This document shows, in pieces, positions 1 to 9,620 of a stretch of 45,447 nt of DNA. Origin of the DNA: DASWIG01 sp965371445 (lineage in GTDB: Bacteria; Acidobacteriota; Thermoanaerobaculia; Multivoradales; J023); the NCBI GenBank assembly GCA_965371445.1, contig CBDUYN010000070.1, forward strand, positions 1-45,447, in the 5' to 3' direction. Made by a program: the position numbers and the translations under genes. Each line of letters opens with the position of its first letter. The stretch's first letter is position 1. The notes beneath the pieces were generated by a model that was not told where the DNA came from, did no database searches, and saw nothing but the letters and a program-made list of their open reading frames with translations.

Positions 1-184
1 CAGATCGCCCTGGGCCTGAAGCACGCCGGCCAGCTCGTGCAGGGAGGCGGCGACGGACGGGTGCTCCTCGGTGCCGAAGACCGACGCCTTGATCTCCAGG
101 GAGCGTTCGAGCTTCTCGCGCGCGCCGGCCAGATCGCCCTGGGCCTGAAGCACGCCGGCCAGCTCGTGCAGGGAGGCGGCGACG
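1..184 (-). repeat. near-identical 129-bp TPR-coding repeat
   Basis: Bases 1-55 and 130-184 are identical, a period of 129 bp or 43 codons. On the minus strand each copy encodes a TPR helix pair of the kinesin-light-chain type with the core SLHELAGVLQAQGDL. The array continues beyond the left edge. Identity at the DNA level, not just the protein level, points to recent unit duplication or gene conversion. Confidence 0.85.
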
Positions 185-3100
185 TCGGACGTCTCCTCTC
201 CCAGGACTTCGATGTCCGACTGAACCGCTTGACCCAACGCCGAGGCCGCTTCGTCGAGTCGGCCGGCCGCTTTGAAGTAGTTCCCCAGCTCGTTCAAGAT
301 CGATCCCCGGTCTTTGTCCTCGACCAGGGGCAACGCTTTTCGAAGCTTCTGCTCGTCCGTCGCAGGTATCGAACCGGTCAATTGATGGAGCTGGACTTCA
401 TAAAAGTAAACCATTCCAAGCCGCCCCTCCGACGGCCCTGCCGCCAGCACCCGCTCGACCCACCCCAACGCCTCCCGGTAACGCCCAGCCGTCCGCAACC
501 CGAGGACGAGGGACTCCGCCGTCGGCCAGGCGGCATCGCCGTCGCCCGCGGCGCAGAGGTGTTCGACCGCCCGCTGAGCCAGGAGCGGTAGCTGCTTCCG
601 TCCATACTCCGCCTGAAACCAGCTCCCCAGTCGACGGTGCGCCTCGTCGACGTCCCCCGTCCACAGCCCGCGGACGGTTTCCGTCACCAACCGGTGCGGC
701 GCCCACCAGACGTCACCGGCCGTCGGGAACGGGCTTAGCAGCCCCGTGTCGACGAGCCGCCGTCCGGTCTCGTCCGACGGCTCCAGCGCGTCGATCGCCG
801 CGCCGGGCACCGGAGCGCTCAGCACGCTGAGACGGCCCAGGTGCTCGCGCGTGTCGTCGTCGAGCGCCTCCCAGACGCGGGGCAGGAGCAAGTCGGCCCC
901 GAGACGGACGCCGGCTTCCGCGAGGATCGGCTCCAGCACCTTCTGCCGCCAGTCCTTGCCCAGCCCGCCCGCCGACGGCAACCGCTTCTTCTCCGCCTCG
1001 CGGGCCAGCAGCTCGAGGTACTCGACGGTGCGCGGGTGTCCGTCGACCTTGTCGGCGAGCCAGGCCCGGTCCTCGTGCGGCACGCGGCGCAGGGCCGGCG
1101 TCCAGGTCATCAGCCGGACGATCTCCCAGCGGCTCATCGGCTCCAGCGGCAGGACCGCCTCGACCGGCGTCGCCTCGGGACGGTAACGCGACGAGGCCAC
1201 CACGCCGAGGGGTCCGTCGGGCGTCGCCGCGGCGACGAGGGCAGCCCAGAAGTCGCGCAGGTCGTCGTCGCGCCAACGTCCCAGGCCGTCTTCAGCGTCG
1301 TCCACGTCGCGTTGCAGGCTCTCCGCGTCGTCGAGGTAGACAATGAGGCCGTCGTCGCGTCTGGCAAGGACGGCAAGGGCACGGGCCAGGCCCGCGCCGC
1401 TCAGGCCCTCCTGCTGCAGCGCGGCGAGCTGCGCGCTTTCCTCGTCGTCCGCGGCGGCCAGCACCTCCTGCCAGAGCGCCGCGACGGGACGCGGCTGGGC
1501 TCCGGCGTGTCGTCCGTCGAGGGCCACGACGCGGCGGTCCTTGCCGAAGATCCGCAGCAGCTCGGCGCAGAGCGCCGTCTTGCCCAACCCGCCGAGCCCC
1601 TCGACCACCAGCAGACGCTCGCCGCGTCGCCAACGGCGCACCGCGTCGCTCTTCGGACGGCGGCGTCCGATGAAGCCGAAACGCAGCTGTTGGACGCCCT
1701 CGATCCCCTCGATGCGGACCGTGCCGCCCGTCTTGTCGACGCGCTCGAAGAGACGGCGCCGGGGCGTGTCGGGACGCGTCCGCTCCTTCGTCGACGCCTG
1801 GGCCGTCGGCTGGTCGGCGCCGCGGTGGTAGAAGGCCAGCTGCGCCCAGCCGAGGGGGTAGATGCCCTGGACGGTGCCGTCGGTATCGACGAGGGGCTCG
1901 ACGGCCACGGCGCGGGCGCGGCGCAGCGCGGGCCTTGATCCCCGTCGCCAGGGCGGCGTAGAAGGCGGCCGCCGTCCGCGTTGCCTGGGCGTCGCCGACC
2001 GGACCGAAGAAGGCGACGACCTGCGCGAAGCCGCCGCGGTGCAGCGACGCCGCGGTCGTACCCGGTCCCGCGGTCGTACCATGGCAGGCCGAGAGGTAGA
2101 TCAACCGCGGGAACGGACCCGCCAGGCGCAGACGACGCACCAGCTCTTCCACCTTGACCGGTCGCGAGGCGGCGGTTTCGTCCTCGAAGAGGAGCGCGCC
2201 CGGAGTGCCGTGGCCGATGAAGTGGAGCACGGTCGGGTCGTGTCGGTCGCGGTGGAGGGCTTCGAGGGTTTCGAGGAGGTCGTCGAGGGTGCCGAGGTCG
2301 GTCGTGGTCAGGAGGTCTTCGTCGCGCGCGCCGAGCGCCCGCCACAGGCGGTAGGTCTCGCCCTCGTGGTCGAGCGCGCCGGCGTCGATCGGCGCCGCCA
2401 CCGTGGCGAGGATCGACAGGGGACGCCGGGGCTCGCCGAGTCCCTCGAGGTCGTCGACGACGGCCTCACGGGCCAGGTCGAGCGTATGTTCCTCGACCGG
2501 GAAGGCACCGTCGAGACAGAGCAGCTCCCAGGGCAGGGCGAGCAGCCGGTCGGCCCGATGGACGAGCTCGTCGTCGGCGCCGTCGGCGACGGTGACACGC
2601 AGCCGCAGGAGCGCAGGACGTCCACCGAGCCCGGCGTGGACGGCTGCCGTCAGCCGTTGGTGTGCCGCCTCGGAGAAGAGCGTCAACTCCAGCCGTGTGC
2701 CGACGCCGGCGGCCAGTTCGCGCAGCCGCGCCGCGAGCGCCGCGACGTCCGGCGTCATCCGGCCGTCCTCGTCGGTCGGAAAAGGACGCATCCCGAGCTT
2801 TTGCAGCTCGCCGACGGCAGCCACGAAGCGCTCGTCGTCAAGGAGATCCTCCGAGTGCCAGGGCTCGCCGCCGTCGAGCCGCGCCTCGAGGCCCGAGGGG
2901 CCGACGGTGAGCAGGAGCTCCATCGGCTCCGTCGCCGCGGGCGGTGGCGCGACCTCCGTCCACAGACGGGGCAGGTGGCCGTGGTCGTCGAGGATCAAAG
3001 GACGCAGGATCTTCGCGTCGACGGCGCGGCGCAGGGCCTCGCCGGCGGCGAGCGCGTCGTCCCAGGAGCGGCGGGCCATCATCGCCCGCCAGGGCTTGAG

Positions 3101-3751
3101 ACGGGAGAGCGCGTCGTCATCGAGCGCGGCGAGCCAGTCGAGGATGCGCGGGTCCCGGAGCGAGCAGCCGACGAAGAGGACCCGATGGCGACGCAGCAGG
3201 ACGTCGAGCTGTTTTTCGAGGAAGGGGTAGCGCCCACCAAAGGTGGCGTAGGCGTCGCCCGAGAGGACGGCGTGGCGCCAGTCGTCGCGCGAGCCATGGA
3301 GCTTGAGCAGCCGGACGTCGGCCTGGGGATCGACGACGACGGCGTTGTCCTCGAGGGTCTGGAAAACGTAGCGCGCCTCGGCCTCGGCGAGGGCGCGTTC
3401 GAGCAGGTCGTCGTAGTTGGTGGTGACGAGGGCGGCGAGCTTGCCGTCGCCGGCCTGGCGGGCGAGGGCGCGATGCAAGTCGGTCAGCGGCAGCGAGGCG
3501 CCGACGAGCCTTTGCAGCAGGTCCTCCAAGGCGCCCGGTCCCTGCGATTCGACAAAGGCGTCGGCGATCTGCTCAAAGCTCGACGCGGGGTCGATCGGGT
3601 CGTCGGCCTCGGCGACCATCGCGTCGACCAGGGTGCCTGTGCTCGGGTGTCCTGCGGCGACCGAGGCTCCGGCGCCGACCCAGAGGACGGGACGGTGCTT
3701 CAGGGTCCGTCGGAGGGTGTCCGGGGTGGCTGGGATGAGGCGGGTGGCCAT
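1..3751 (-). CDS. SIR2-CHAT-NTPase-TPR protein, frameshifted, C-terminus beyond the left edge
   Basis: Predicted multidomain effector; I infer a STAND-like immunity or regulated-death role. Seen: residues 1 to about 230 are SIR2-like, with a GAGAS loop at 26-30, TTNYD at 110-114 and LHGS at 151-154. Residues about 390-600 form a CHAT caspase-like protease with His514 in HFIGHG and Cys556 in LSACHG. The frame is lost near base 1930. Reading resumes one frame over with no stop down to base 1: Walker A GLGGLGKTA at 1573-1599, acidic Walker B-like LIVYLDDAE at 1321-1347, then helical sequence and TPR repeats. SIR2 domains of this type often deplete NAD in phage defence, CHAT domains cleave proteins, and TPRs sense a ligand or partner. 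Carrying both an NADase-like and a protease-like module on one chain is unusual. The start at 3751 lies just before the SIR2 core. Domain calls are firm; function is inferred. Confidence 0.85.
1925..1940 (-). other. single-base frameshift inside the SIR2-CHAT-NTPase-TPR gene
   Basis: On the minus strand the frame that encodes SIR2 and CHAT (last sensible residues ATGIKA) turns into Arg/Pro-rich nonsense. The frame one base later immediately gives plausible protein leading to the Walker A motif, and it has no stop down to base 1. Removing one C from the short C run at 1930-1932 (GGG on the plus strand) restores one continuous protein. This may be a sequencing error or a recent inactivating mutation. 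No slippery sequence typical of programmed frameshifting is visible. Confidence 0.75.
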
Positions 3752-3999
3752 GGGCTTCTTCCGGGAGAGAGTCTACCTCATGGCGATCCGCCCGCCACGA
3801 GTCCCACCCACTACCGAGCGCTACCGCATCGTCCGGAGCCTCCTGGTCCGCCTCGGCCTGGAAAGCGAAGAGCCGCCGCCCAACTGAGCGAGCCGGTTCT
3901 CCGTGGGGACCGATGGTCCGTTTCTCTTCCGTTTTACGCGTCGATAAGGTAAAAGCGTTTTGATATCGCCTGCCGGCAACAACTTCGGTCAAGCCGCAG

Positions 4000-4872
4000 A
4001 TGGTATGGGCTAAGGACCGCCGGGAGGGGCGCCCGGAGCTCTCGCTCGCCAACCCCTGGTGGTTCGACTCGGCGCTCGTCCGCCTTGAGGTCGACGGCGA
4101 AACGGTCTACCTCGATCCTGCGGACCGTCGCCTCGCCTTCGGACGCCTGCCGCCCGGCCTCGAAGGGACCCGGGCGATCGTCCACGACCGGAAAAAACCG
4201 GAGGAGATCACGCTTCCCGAGCGGCCCTTCGACGAGAACCTGCGCCGCGCCGAGATGGCCCTCGTGCTCGACGAGGAGGGCCGTTTGACCGGTACGGGAT
4301 CGCTCCACCTGACGGGACATCACGCCCGCCGCCGCCTGCACTGGCGCGACGACGAGGAGGCCACCGCCGAGGCCTGGAAGGAGTGGGTCGAGGGAATCTT
4401 CGCGGGTTACGACGTAAGCGACGTCACCTTCGGCGAGGAGCTTGAGACCCAGGAAGTGCGGGTCTCCTGGTCGCTTGCCCAGCGCGAGGAGGAGGTTCTG
4501 GGCGACGAATCGAGCCTCGATCCGTCCTTGCCGCTCGGTCCCGTCCAGCAGCTGTTCACCCTCCCGGTCGAGCGCCGGCAGACTCCGGTGCTCCTCTCCT
4601 TTGCCGACCGCGACGAGGTGACGCTGACGCTCGAATGGCCGGAGGGCTGGGCTCTCGACCTGGTGCCGGACGCGGTGAGCTTCCAAAGCACCGTGGGTGC
4701 CGTCGAGTCGCGCCTCGACGTCGACGAAGCCGAACGGAGTCTCAAGCTCCACCGGCGCTTCGACATCACGAGCTATGACCTACGGGGGCGCGCAAACTAT
4801 GCTGAGATTCGCAAACTCTTCGCCGAAATCGAAAAGAGCGATGCGCAGAGCCTGGTTCTCCTTCGCGACTAG
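4000..4872 (+). pseudogene. N-terminally truncated DUF3857/transglutaminase-type protein
   Basis: The frame encodes only the C-terminal part of a DUF3857/transglutaminase protein. It begins at the NPWWFDS segment, which matches the region of the transglutaminase His, followed by LDPADR (Asp region) and a beta-rich tail ending in NYAEIRKLFAEIEKSDAQ. The signal peptide, DUF3857 domain and catalytic Cys segment are missing. An in-frame TGA at 3961-3963 closes the frame upstream, and I see no family-like sequence between 3888 and 3999. The intact neighbour at 4841 overlaps its end by 32 bases, so the two were probably a tandem, coupled pair. Truncation by deletion or by insertion of the leftward effector region is an inference. 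Confidence 0.7.
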
Positions 4873-6712
4873 TCTGGCCCTTGCGTCCGCGGTCGGTGCC
4901 GCCACGATCCTCGAGCGGAGCGTGTCGGTCGTCCTGGCGGATTCCGGGGTCCGGGAGAAGCATCGGCTGAGGGTCCGCCTCGAGACGGCCGTCGATCTCG
5001 ACGCCTGGGGCGAGTACGCGATCTACCTCAACACCGACCGCCGCCTTGGGTCCGTGACGGCGTCCGCCGTCCTTCCCGACGGCCGGCGCGTCAAGGTCCG
5101 GCGCCGCGACCGCGACCAGGTGGAGTACTCCGGGGCGGGGGTTCTGCACAGCTCGGCGTCGTTGGAGGTGTTGAGCTTCCCGGGCCTCGTCAAGGGCGCG
5201 GTGTTGGAGATCGACTACCTCGTCATGATCGAGCCCTACTTCCCGGCCGACCGGATCGTGCTGCGTGGTGGCGAGCCGATCGAGCGGCTCGACGTCCGGG
5301 TGACGGGAGGCGGCGACGCCTGGCGTTGGCGCCTCGACGGTCCGGCGGAGGGGCTGGAAGTCGAAGAGACCGTGGGCGGGGTTCGGATCACCGGCGTCGA
5401 CCTGGAAAAAGTGGATCCGCCGGAGATGGCTCCGGGTGGCTCCGCGGTGGTGCCGGTCCTGCGCTACGCCTGGAAACGCGAGGGCAGTTGGCGCGACGTC
5501 GGGGCCTGGTACACGGATCTGCTGACCGGCGTCGCCCGCGACGACGAGGCGGTCCGTGCCGAGGCCCGCGGCTTGGTCGACGGTGTCGAGGACCGCCGCG
5601 AGCAGTTGGAGGCGATCCTCGCCTACATGCGCGAAAAAGTCCGCTACGAGGCGGTCGAGATCGGCATCGGCGGCTTCAGCCCGACGCCTCCCGCCGAGGT
5701 CCTGGAGCGCAAGTGGGGCGATTGCAAGGACAAGGGCCTGCTCCTGATCGACCTCTTGCGCGAGGTCGGCATCGAGTCGCATCCGGCGCTCATCCATGCC
5801 GGCAAAGACCAGAGCATCGACTCCGAGTTCCCTTCGCCTTGGCAGTTCAACCACTTCATCGTCGCGGTACCGATCGCCGACCTGGAGGTTGAGGCCGAGG
5901 ACCCGGTGGCGGAGGGCTTCCTCTTCCTCGATCCCACCCAGACCCGCGGCACCGGGCTTTGGCTGCACCTAAGCGACCAGGACCAGACCGTCCTCGTGGT
6001 CCACGACGGGACGGGGACGCTCGTTCGCACTCCGATCCGGGGGGGGCTGGAGTTGCGCCACCTGGTGGTCAACCTGCACGTCCGGGACGACGGCGACGCC
6101 ACGGGAGGCGCCGGCCTACGGCTTCAAGGCTGGGGTGCGACACGATTCCTCGAGCAGATCTCCGGCGCGCCGCCGGAACGTACCGAAGAGGACGCGCGGG
6201 CGATTTTCGGCTACCTGCTGCCGGGTGTGGAGATCACCGCCGTCGGCTGGAACGTCGAGTCGGGCGGTGTGCCGGCGGTGTCACTTTCGGCGGCGGTAAA
6301 AGTCGAGGGGCTCGTCCAGGGGCTGGGACAGCGTCCGTCGCTTCGGCTGGTGGGGCTGCGCTCCACTCCGGAGCCCGGGATCCTCAAGGAGCGGGAGGAG
6401 CCGGTGGTGCTCAACCCGAGAGCGACGGAGATGAAGTGGCACCTCTCGCTGCCGGAGGGCTGGTGCCGTCCGGCGGCTACCGAGCGGGAGGTCAAAAACG
6501 ACGTCGGTCTGTTTCGTCAGACGATTCGGCACTCCGAGACCTCGAACAGCTTTGACGTCGAGCGGCGTGTCGAGCTGCGGCGTCGCTGGATCGAGCCCGA
6601 GGACGTGCCGGCGCTCTACGAGCTGGCGCTGGCCGAGCACCGGACGAATCGTCGGCGGATTCGCCTGGAGTGTGAAGAAGCGACGGCCCCGAGCCCACCG
6701 ACGCGGAAATAG
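4841..6712 (+). CDS. secreted DUF3857/transglutaminase-like protein
   Basis: 623 residues. The start at 4841 gives a clean signal peptide (MRR, hydrophobic core, cleavage near SAVGAA); upstream in-frame ATGs do not. Residues about 25-250 are a DUF3857-like beta domain. The transglutaminase-like core follows, with Cys295 in KWGDCKDKG, a His in FNHFIVAV and an Asp in FLDPTQT, so the Cys-His-Asp triad is complete. The rest is a beta-sandwich tail. Family members act outside the cytoplasm, but the reaction (crosslinking or peptidase) is not established. It overlaps the truncated paralogue upstream, which fits an old two-gene operon. The ribosome-binding site is weak, consistent with translational coupling. 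Confidence 0.85.
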   Translation: MRRAWFSFATSLALASAVGAATILERSVSVVLADSGVREKHRLRVRLETAVDLDAWGEYAIYLNTDRRLGSVTASAVLPDGRRVKVRRRDRDQVEYSGAGVLHSSASLEVLSFPGLVKGAVLEIDYLVMIEPYFPADRIVLRGGEPIERLDVRVTGGGDAWRWRLDGPAEGLEVEETVGGVRITGVDLEKVDPPEMAPGGSAVVPVLRYAWKREGSWRDVGAWYTDLLTGVARDDEAVRAEARGLVDGVEDRREQLEAILAYMREKVRYEAVEIGIGGFSPTPPAEVLERKWGDCKDKGLLLIDLLREVGIESHPALIHAGKDQSIDSEFPSPWQFNHFIVAVPIADLEVEAEDPVAEGFLFLDPTQTRGTGLWLHLSDQDQTVLVVHDGTGTLVRTPIRGGLELRHLVVNLHVRDDGDATGGAGLRLQGWGATRFLEQISGAPPERTEEDARAIFGYLLPGVEITAVGWNVESGGVPAVSLSAAVKVEGLVQGLGQRPSLRLVGLRSTPEPGILKEREEPVVLNPRATEMKWHLSLPEGWCRPAATEREVKNDVGLFRQTIRHSETSNSFDVERRVELRRRWIEPEDVPALYELALAEHRTNRRRIRLECEEATAPSPPTRK

Positions 6713-6757
6713 TGGCCAGTAGGGTTAGTGCCCGCTTCGACGGTGTAGAATGGCGAC

Positions 6758-7426
6758 ATGCAGCCGCAAGCGAAGCCGCCGCTCACCTTCGACGAATACC
6801 TGATCCTCGAACGCCGGGCGGAGACGCGCAGCGAGTACGTCGACGGCGAGGTTTTCGCGATGGCCGGCGCGACCTTGCGGCACAACGAGATCGTCGGCAA
6901 CGTCTTCGTCGCGTTGCGCCGTCAGCTCCGGTCTCGGGGCTGCGGGGTCTACACGAGCGATCTGCGGGTGTGGATCCCGGCGGAGAGCCGCGGAGTCTAC
7001 CCCGACGTCGTGGTGGTCTGCGGCGAGCCTGACCTCTACGACGAAGCGGACGACACGCTCCTCAATCCGAACCTCCTCGTCGAGGTGCTCTCCTCCTCGA
7101 CGGAGGGAGCCGACCGGGGCGATAAATTTGCCGGCTACCGGACGCTTCCGTCCCTCACCGACTACGTCCTGATCTCCCAGAAGCGGGTGCTCGTCGAGCA
7201 CTTCGTCCGGCAGGGCGCCAAGCGGTGGCTCCTGACGTCGGCGACTCGGCTCGACGAAGGGATCGAGATCCGCTCGCTCGACGCCCGGCTGGAGCTCGCC
7301 GACGTCTACGCCACGAGTCCCACCCACATCGGCAGACCCCCACCGCCAACACTTTCCGAGATGTCAGGAGTTGGCCCGGCCGGATCGGGTCTGGGCAAGT
7401 CCCGCTTTCCTGTCCAGGCCAGGTGA
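6758..7426 (+). CDS. Uma2 family (DUF820) restriction-endonuclease-fold protein
   Basis: 222 residues. Uma2 landmarks appear in order: LTFDEYLILE, SEYVDGEVFAMAG, HNEIVGNV, YPDVVVVCG, LLVEVLSSST and DKFAGYRTLPSLTDYVLI. The PD-(D/E)xK-type Asp, Glu and Lys are all present. The domain normally stops soon after the LADVY segment. The last 35 or so residues are Pro/Gly-rich and look like read-through past an eroded end. No strong ribosome-binding site precedes the start. A second Uma2 gene follows 27 bases later. Uma2 proteins are abundant in cyanobacteria and Acidobacteriota and are thought to be nucleases, but their cellular role is unknown. Confidence 0.85.
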   Translation: MQPQAKPPLTFDEYLILERRAETRSEYVDGEVFAMAGATLRHNEIVGNVFVALRRQLRSRGCGVYTSDLRVWIPAESRGVYPDVVVVCGEPDLYDEADDTLLNPNLLVEVLSSSTEGADRGDKFAGYRTLPSLTDYVLISQKRVLVEHFVRQGAKRWLLTSATRLDEGIEIRSLDARLELADVYATSPTHIGRPPPPTLSEMSGVGPAGSGLGKSRFPVQAR

Positions 7427-7453
7427 GCCACTTCAACGTGCTACGATGACTCC

Positions 7454-8257
7454 ATGAGCCGTCCCCTCGCCACGTCCCACGGTCCCTTCCGGGCCGACCA
7501 GATCCGCCCCGGGGACCCCTACGAGCTCTCGAACGGCCACGCCATCTACTGCATGGGTACCGGCGGACGCGGCTCGCGGGCCAAACTGTTCGGCGGCGCG
7601 GTGCTCGACTCGGACCCGGCCGTCGAGGAGGCGGGCGTCGACACCGGCTATGCGCCGTCGCCCGACATCCTGCGCGCCCCCGACGTGGCGGTGGGCAACG
7701 TCCCCGACGCGCCCGGCTGGGTCGAAGGTGCGCCACCGCTGGCGGTGGAGTACGCGGACACAGGACAGGACGAGAAGGAGTTGGCGACGAAGATCTCGGA
7801 GCTTTTCGCCGCCGGGACGAAGCTCGTCTGGGTGGTGCGCCTCGTCGGCCCCCGGCGGGTGGAGGTCCACGAGCCGGGTCAGGGAATGCGGCTCGTCCGT
7901 CCCGGGGAGGAGCTCGTGGCGCCGGGGATCTTGCAGAATGCGGTTCCCATCGAGGCGCTCTACGACCGCAAGGTGGCCCACGAGGTCACCCTGCGCAACC
8001 TCCTCCAACGCCGGGGCTACCGCGACCTCGACGAGGTTCGCACCGCAGGACGTGAAGAAGGTCGCGAGGAAGGACGTGAAGAAGGACGCGAGGAAGCTCT
8101 GCGCGCCGCCGTCCTGGACGTCCTGAAAGCGCGGGGTCTCACCGTGGACGACGCGACCCGCGCCACCCTCGACGGCTGCCGAGATTTGAAAACGCTCCAG
8201 CTTTGGCTGACCCGAGCGGCGACGGTCCAGGCGACGACCCTAATATTCGCGGACTGA
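7454..8257 (+). CDS. Uma2 family protein with charged REEG-repeat tail
   Basis: 267 residues and diverged from the preceding Uma2 gene. The nuclease-fold core is seen as APDVAVGNV, PLAVEYADTGQDEKELATKI and FAAGTKLVWVV, with Asp, Glu and Lys in the expected order. After residue 190 comes a charged helical tail with four GREE-type units, encoded by a 12-bp near-repeat at about 8050-8095, then LKARGLTVDDATRATL. Such tails are common at the end of Uma2 and PD-(D/E)xK transposase-like proteins. It is probably co-transcribed with the upstream Uma2 gene. The function is unknown beyond the fold. Confidence 0.8.
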   Translation: MSRPLATSHGPFRADQIRPGDPYELSNGHAIYCMGTGGRGSRAKLFGGAVLDSDPAVEEAGVDTGYAPSPDILRAPDVAVGNVPDAPGWVEGAPPLAVEYADTGQDEKELATKISELFAAGTKLVWVVRLVGPRRVEVHEPGQGMRLVRPGEELVAPGILQNAVPIEALYDRKVAHEVTLRNLLQRRGYRDLDEVRTAGREEGREEGREEGREEALRAAVLDVLKARGLTVDDATRATLDGCRDLKTLQLWLTRAATVQATTLIFAD

Positions 8258-8266
8258 ACGACACCA

Positions 8267-8305
8267 ACCTCCGGTTGATCAAGTGGCCTGGTGAGAACCG
8301 GTGGT
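8267..8305 (+). terminator. possible hairpin terminator after the Uma2 pair
   Basis: Ten-base arms at 8267-8276 (ACCTCCGGTT) and 8296-8305 (AACCGGTGGT) pair with one mismatch across a 19-base loop, starting 10 bases after the second Uma2 stop codon. No T tract follows, so it could also be a processing or pause structure. Confidence 0.4.
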
Positions 8306-8388
8306 CGCGGCAGGAGAAGACCCACCGGCCAGCTTCTTTCCGGCGGGCTCAAGAGCCCCATGTCCCAGCGCTCCGCGAGAACGAGCCG

Positions 8389-8610
8389 TCACAACTGTGG
8401 CGTCCGGCCGTGGGAACGTTCGCACTCCTCGTAGTTGCGGCGTGCCCGTTCGGGTTTCTCGCCAAGGGATTTCTGGCGAAACTCCGGAGTCAGGCAGACC
8501 CGGGTCGCCGCACGGATCGCGGCGCGCAGGTCGGCCGTTGAGAGCGACCACACTCGAGCCGTGCCATCCTTGGATGCCGTTACCACCCGTGTTCCTTCTG
8601 GACTGGCTAC
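8389..8610 (-). pseudogene. C-terminal remnant of a WD40-repeat protein
   Basis: The minus frame ends at 8389 and contains one WD40 blade (SPEGTRVVTASKDGTARVW) followed by STADLRAAIRAATRVCL, TPEFRQK and a Cys/Arg-rich tail. Blade plus tail looks like the end of large WD40 proteins that carry kinase, TIR or NTPase domains. Upstream (higher coordinates) the frame becomes Arg/Pro-rich and unrelated, with no further blade, so the rest of the gene is gone. Bases 8611-8766 hold no gene I recognise. Confidence 0.7.
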
Positions 8611-8766
8611 TCGGCGCCGTCGCAGGCAGCGCGTGGACGGTGGCCAAACAGCTCGACCGCCTGGCCGCCAGCGCCCTGGGCGTCGTGACCGACCCGAACC
8701 TTGACACCGCGGCCCAGCTCGAGGTAGCTTTAACGGTCGCATAGCCGATCTCGGACCTCCTGATGA

Positions 8767-9186
8767 ATGGCCGTCTATTCCGCCGTCCTGGGGCTTTTCC
8801 TGCTGGCGGTGCTGCGCCTCCTACGGCGGCGTCCGCGCTGGGTCATCGTGACGTTCGTCCTGGTCAACGCGGCGTTCGAGATCGTGGCGGCCGGTCACTT
8901 CGCGGTGTCGTGGGCCCTGGGGCTGGTGGTGGCCGGGACGAGCGCCTGGATCCTGGTGCGCTTCGGGCTTCTGACCTACGTCGTGGCGCTGCTCTCCCAT
9001 TTCGTCCTGATGTCCTCGCCGATCACGGCCGACTTCTCGGCGTGGTTTGCCGGCGTCGGCCTCTTGGCTCTGGCGATGCCGGCGGTCCTCGGTGGCTTCG
9101 GCTGCTGGACGGCGCTCGCCGGGCGTCCGCTCTCCAGCGGCTGGCTCGACACCGAGCCGGCGGTCACGGCGGGGCGCAGTTGGTGA
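8767..9186 (+). CDS. orphan multi-pass membrane domain, kinase C-terminus-like
   Basis: 139 residues, almost entirely hydrophobic: helices near residues 3-20, 26-45, 48-80 and 93-118, ending with FGCWTALAGRPL. This resembles, from memory, the C-terminal membrane block of some acidobacterial Ser/Thr protein kinases, where an ALAGRPL motif closes the protein. No kinase domain or TPR precedes it here, and there is no clear ribosome-binding site. It is most likely a remnant of a kinase gene, though expression as a small membrane protein cannot be excluded. It sits between other gene fragments. Confidence 0.5.
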   Translation: MAVYSAVLGLFLLAVLRLLRRRPRWVIVTFVLVNAAFEIVAAGHFAVSWALGLVVAGTSAWILVRFGLLTYVVALLSHFVLMSSPITADFSAWFAGVGLLALAMPAVLGGFGCWTALAGRPLSSGWLDTEPAVTAGRSW

Positions 9187-9413
9187 AAGGTCCAAGTAGT
9201 CTGCTAGGTATTAAGGCGGTAAGTATGACGACGGCGCAGGCAGCACCGGAGGAGGGGGCACCGAAGGGGGAGAAACAGTACGTATTTGAATTTCTACCCA
9301 TGACGTGAGTCGATGTGCGGGCGGCGGCGTGTCAAGACCCAGTCAGGTGTCCCTTCGGCTGGTGGGCGACGCTTGTCGGACGTCCGATCTTTTCACAAAC
9401 TCAGGAGTGAACC

Positions 9414-9620
9414 ATGGAAAACAGGTTCAAAAAAGTGACCTTGCACGAGTCCGAAAGGGCCGATGAGACCTGGGTCAACCCCGATCACATCGTCGCCGTC
9501 ACGCCCGACCCCAAGAACCGCTTCATGACGGTTGTCCTCGACGTGAGTCTGGGCGCGTTCGGCGGTCCCAAGGTCTACAAGATCACCGTCGAAAGCGGTA
9601 ACGAGCTTTTGGGGATATGA
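9414..9620 (+). CDS. small hypothetical protein, 68 residues
   Basis: Not recognised. The start is supported by AGGAG 7 bases upstream. The protein is soluble, with alternating beta-like segments (HIVAVTPD, FMTVVLDV, KVYKITVE) and no signal peptide, Cys cluster or leader-like region. It looks like a small beta-barrel or SH3-like fold, loosely reminiscent of FlbD-type small proteins, but I would not assign it. It stands alone among gene fragments and, unlike them, has an intact start, stop and ribosome-binding site. Bases 9187-9413 upstream contain only a doubtful 27-codon frame (9224-9307). Confidence 0.6.
   Translation: MENRFKKVTLHESERADETWVNPDHIVAVTPDPKNRFMTVVLDVSLGAFGGPKVYKITVESGNELLGI

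Noticed and set aside
3783..3887. Short plus frame MAIRPPRVPPTTERYRIVRS...
   Set aside because: Only 34 codons, no ribosome-binding site, and it overlaps the promoter region of the SIR2-CHAT gene.
9224..9307. 27-codon frame MTTAQAAPEEGAPKGEKQ...
   Set aside because: No ribosome-binding site and no similarity I recognise. It could be the start of a lost gene but does not stand alone, and it does not look like an export leader.
9414..9620. The 68-residue protein as the missing NHLP-type precursor
   Set aside because: It lacks a helical leader, a GG cleavage site and a Cys/Ser/Thr-rich core, and lies 8 kb from the exporter.
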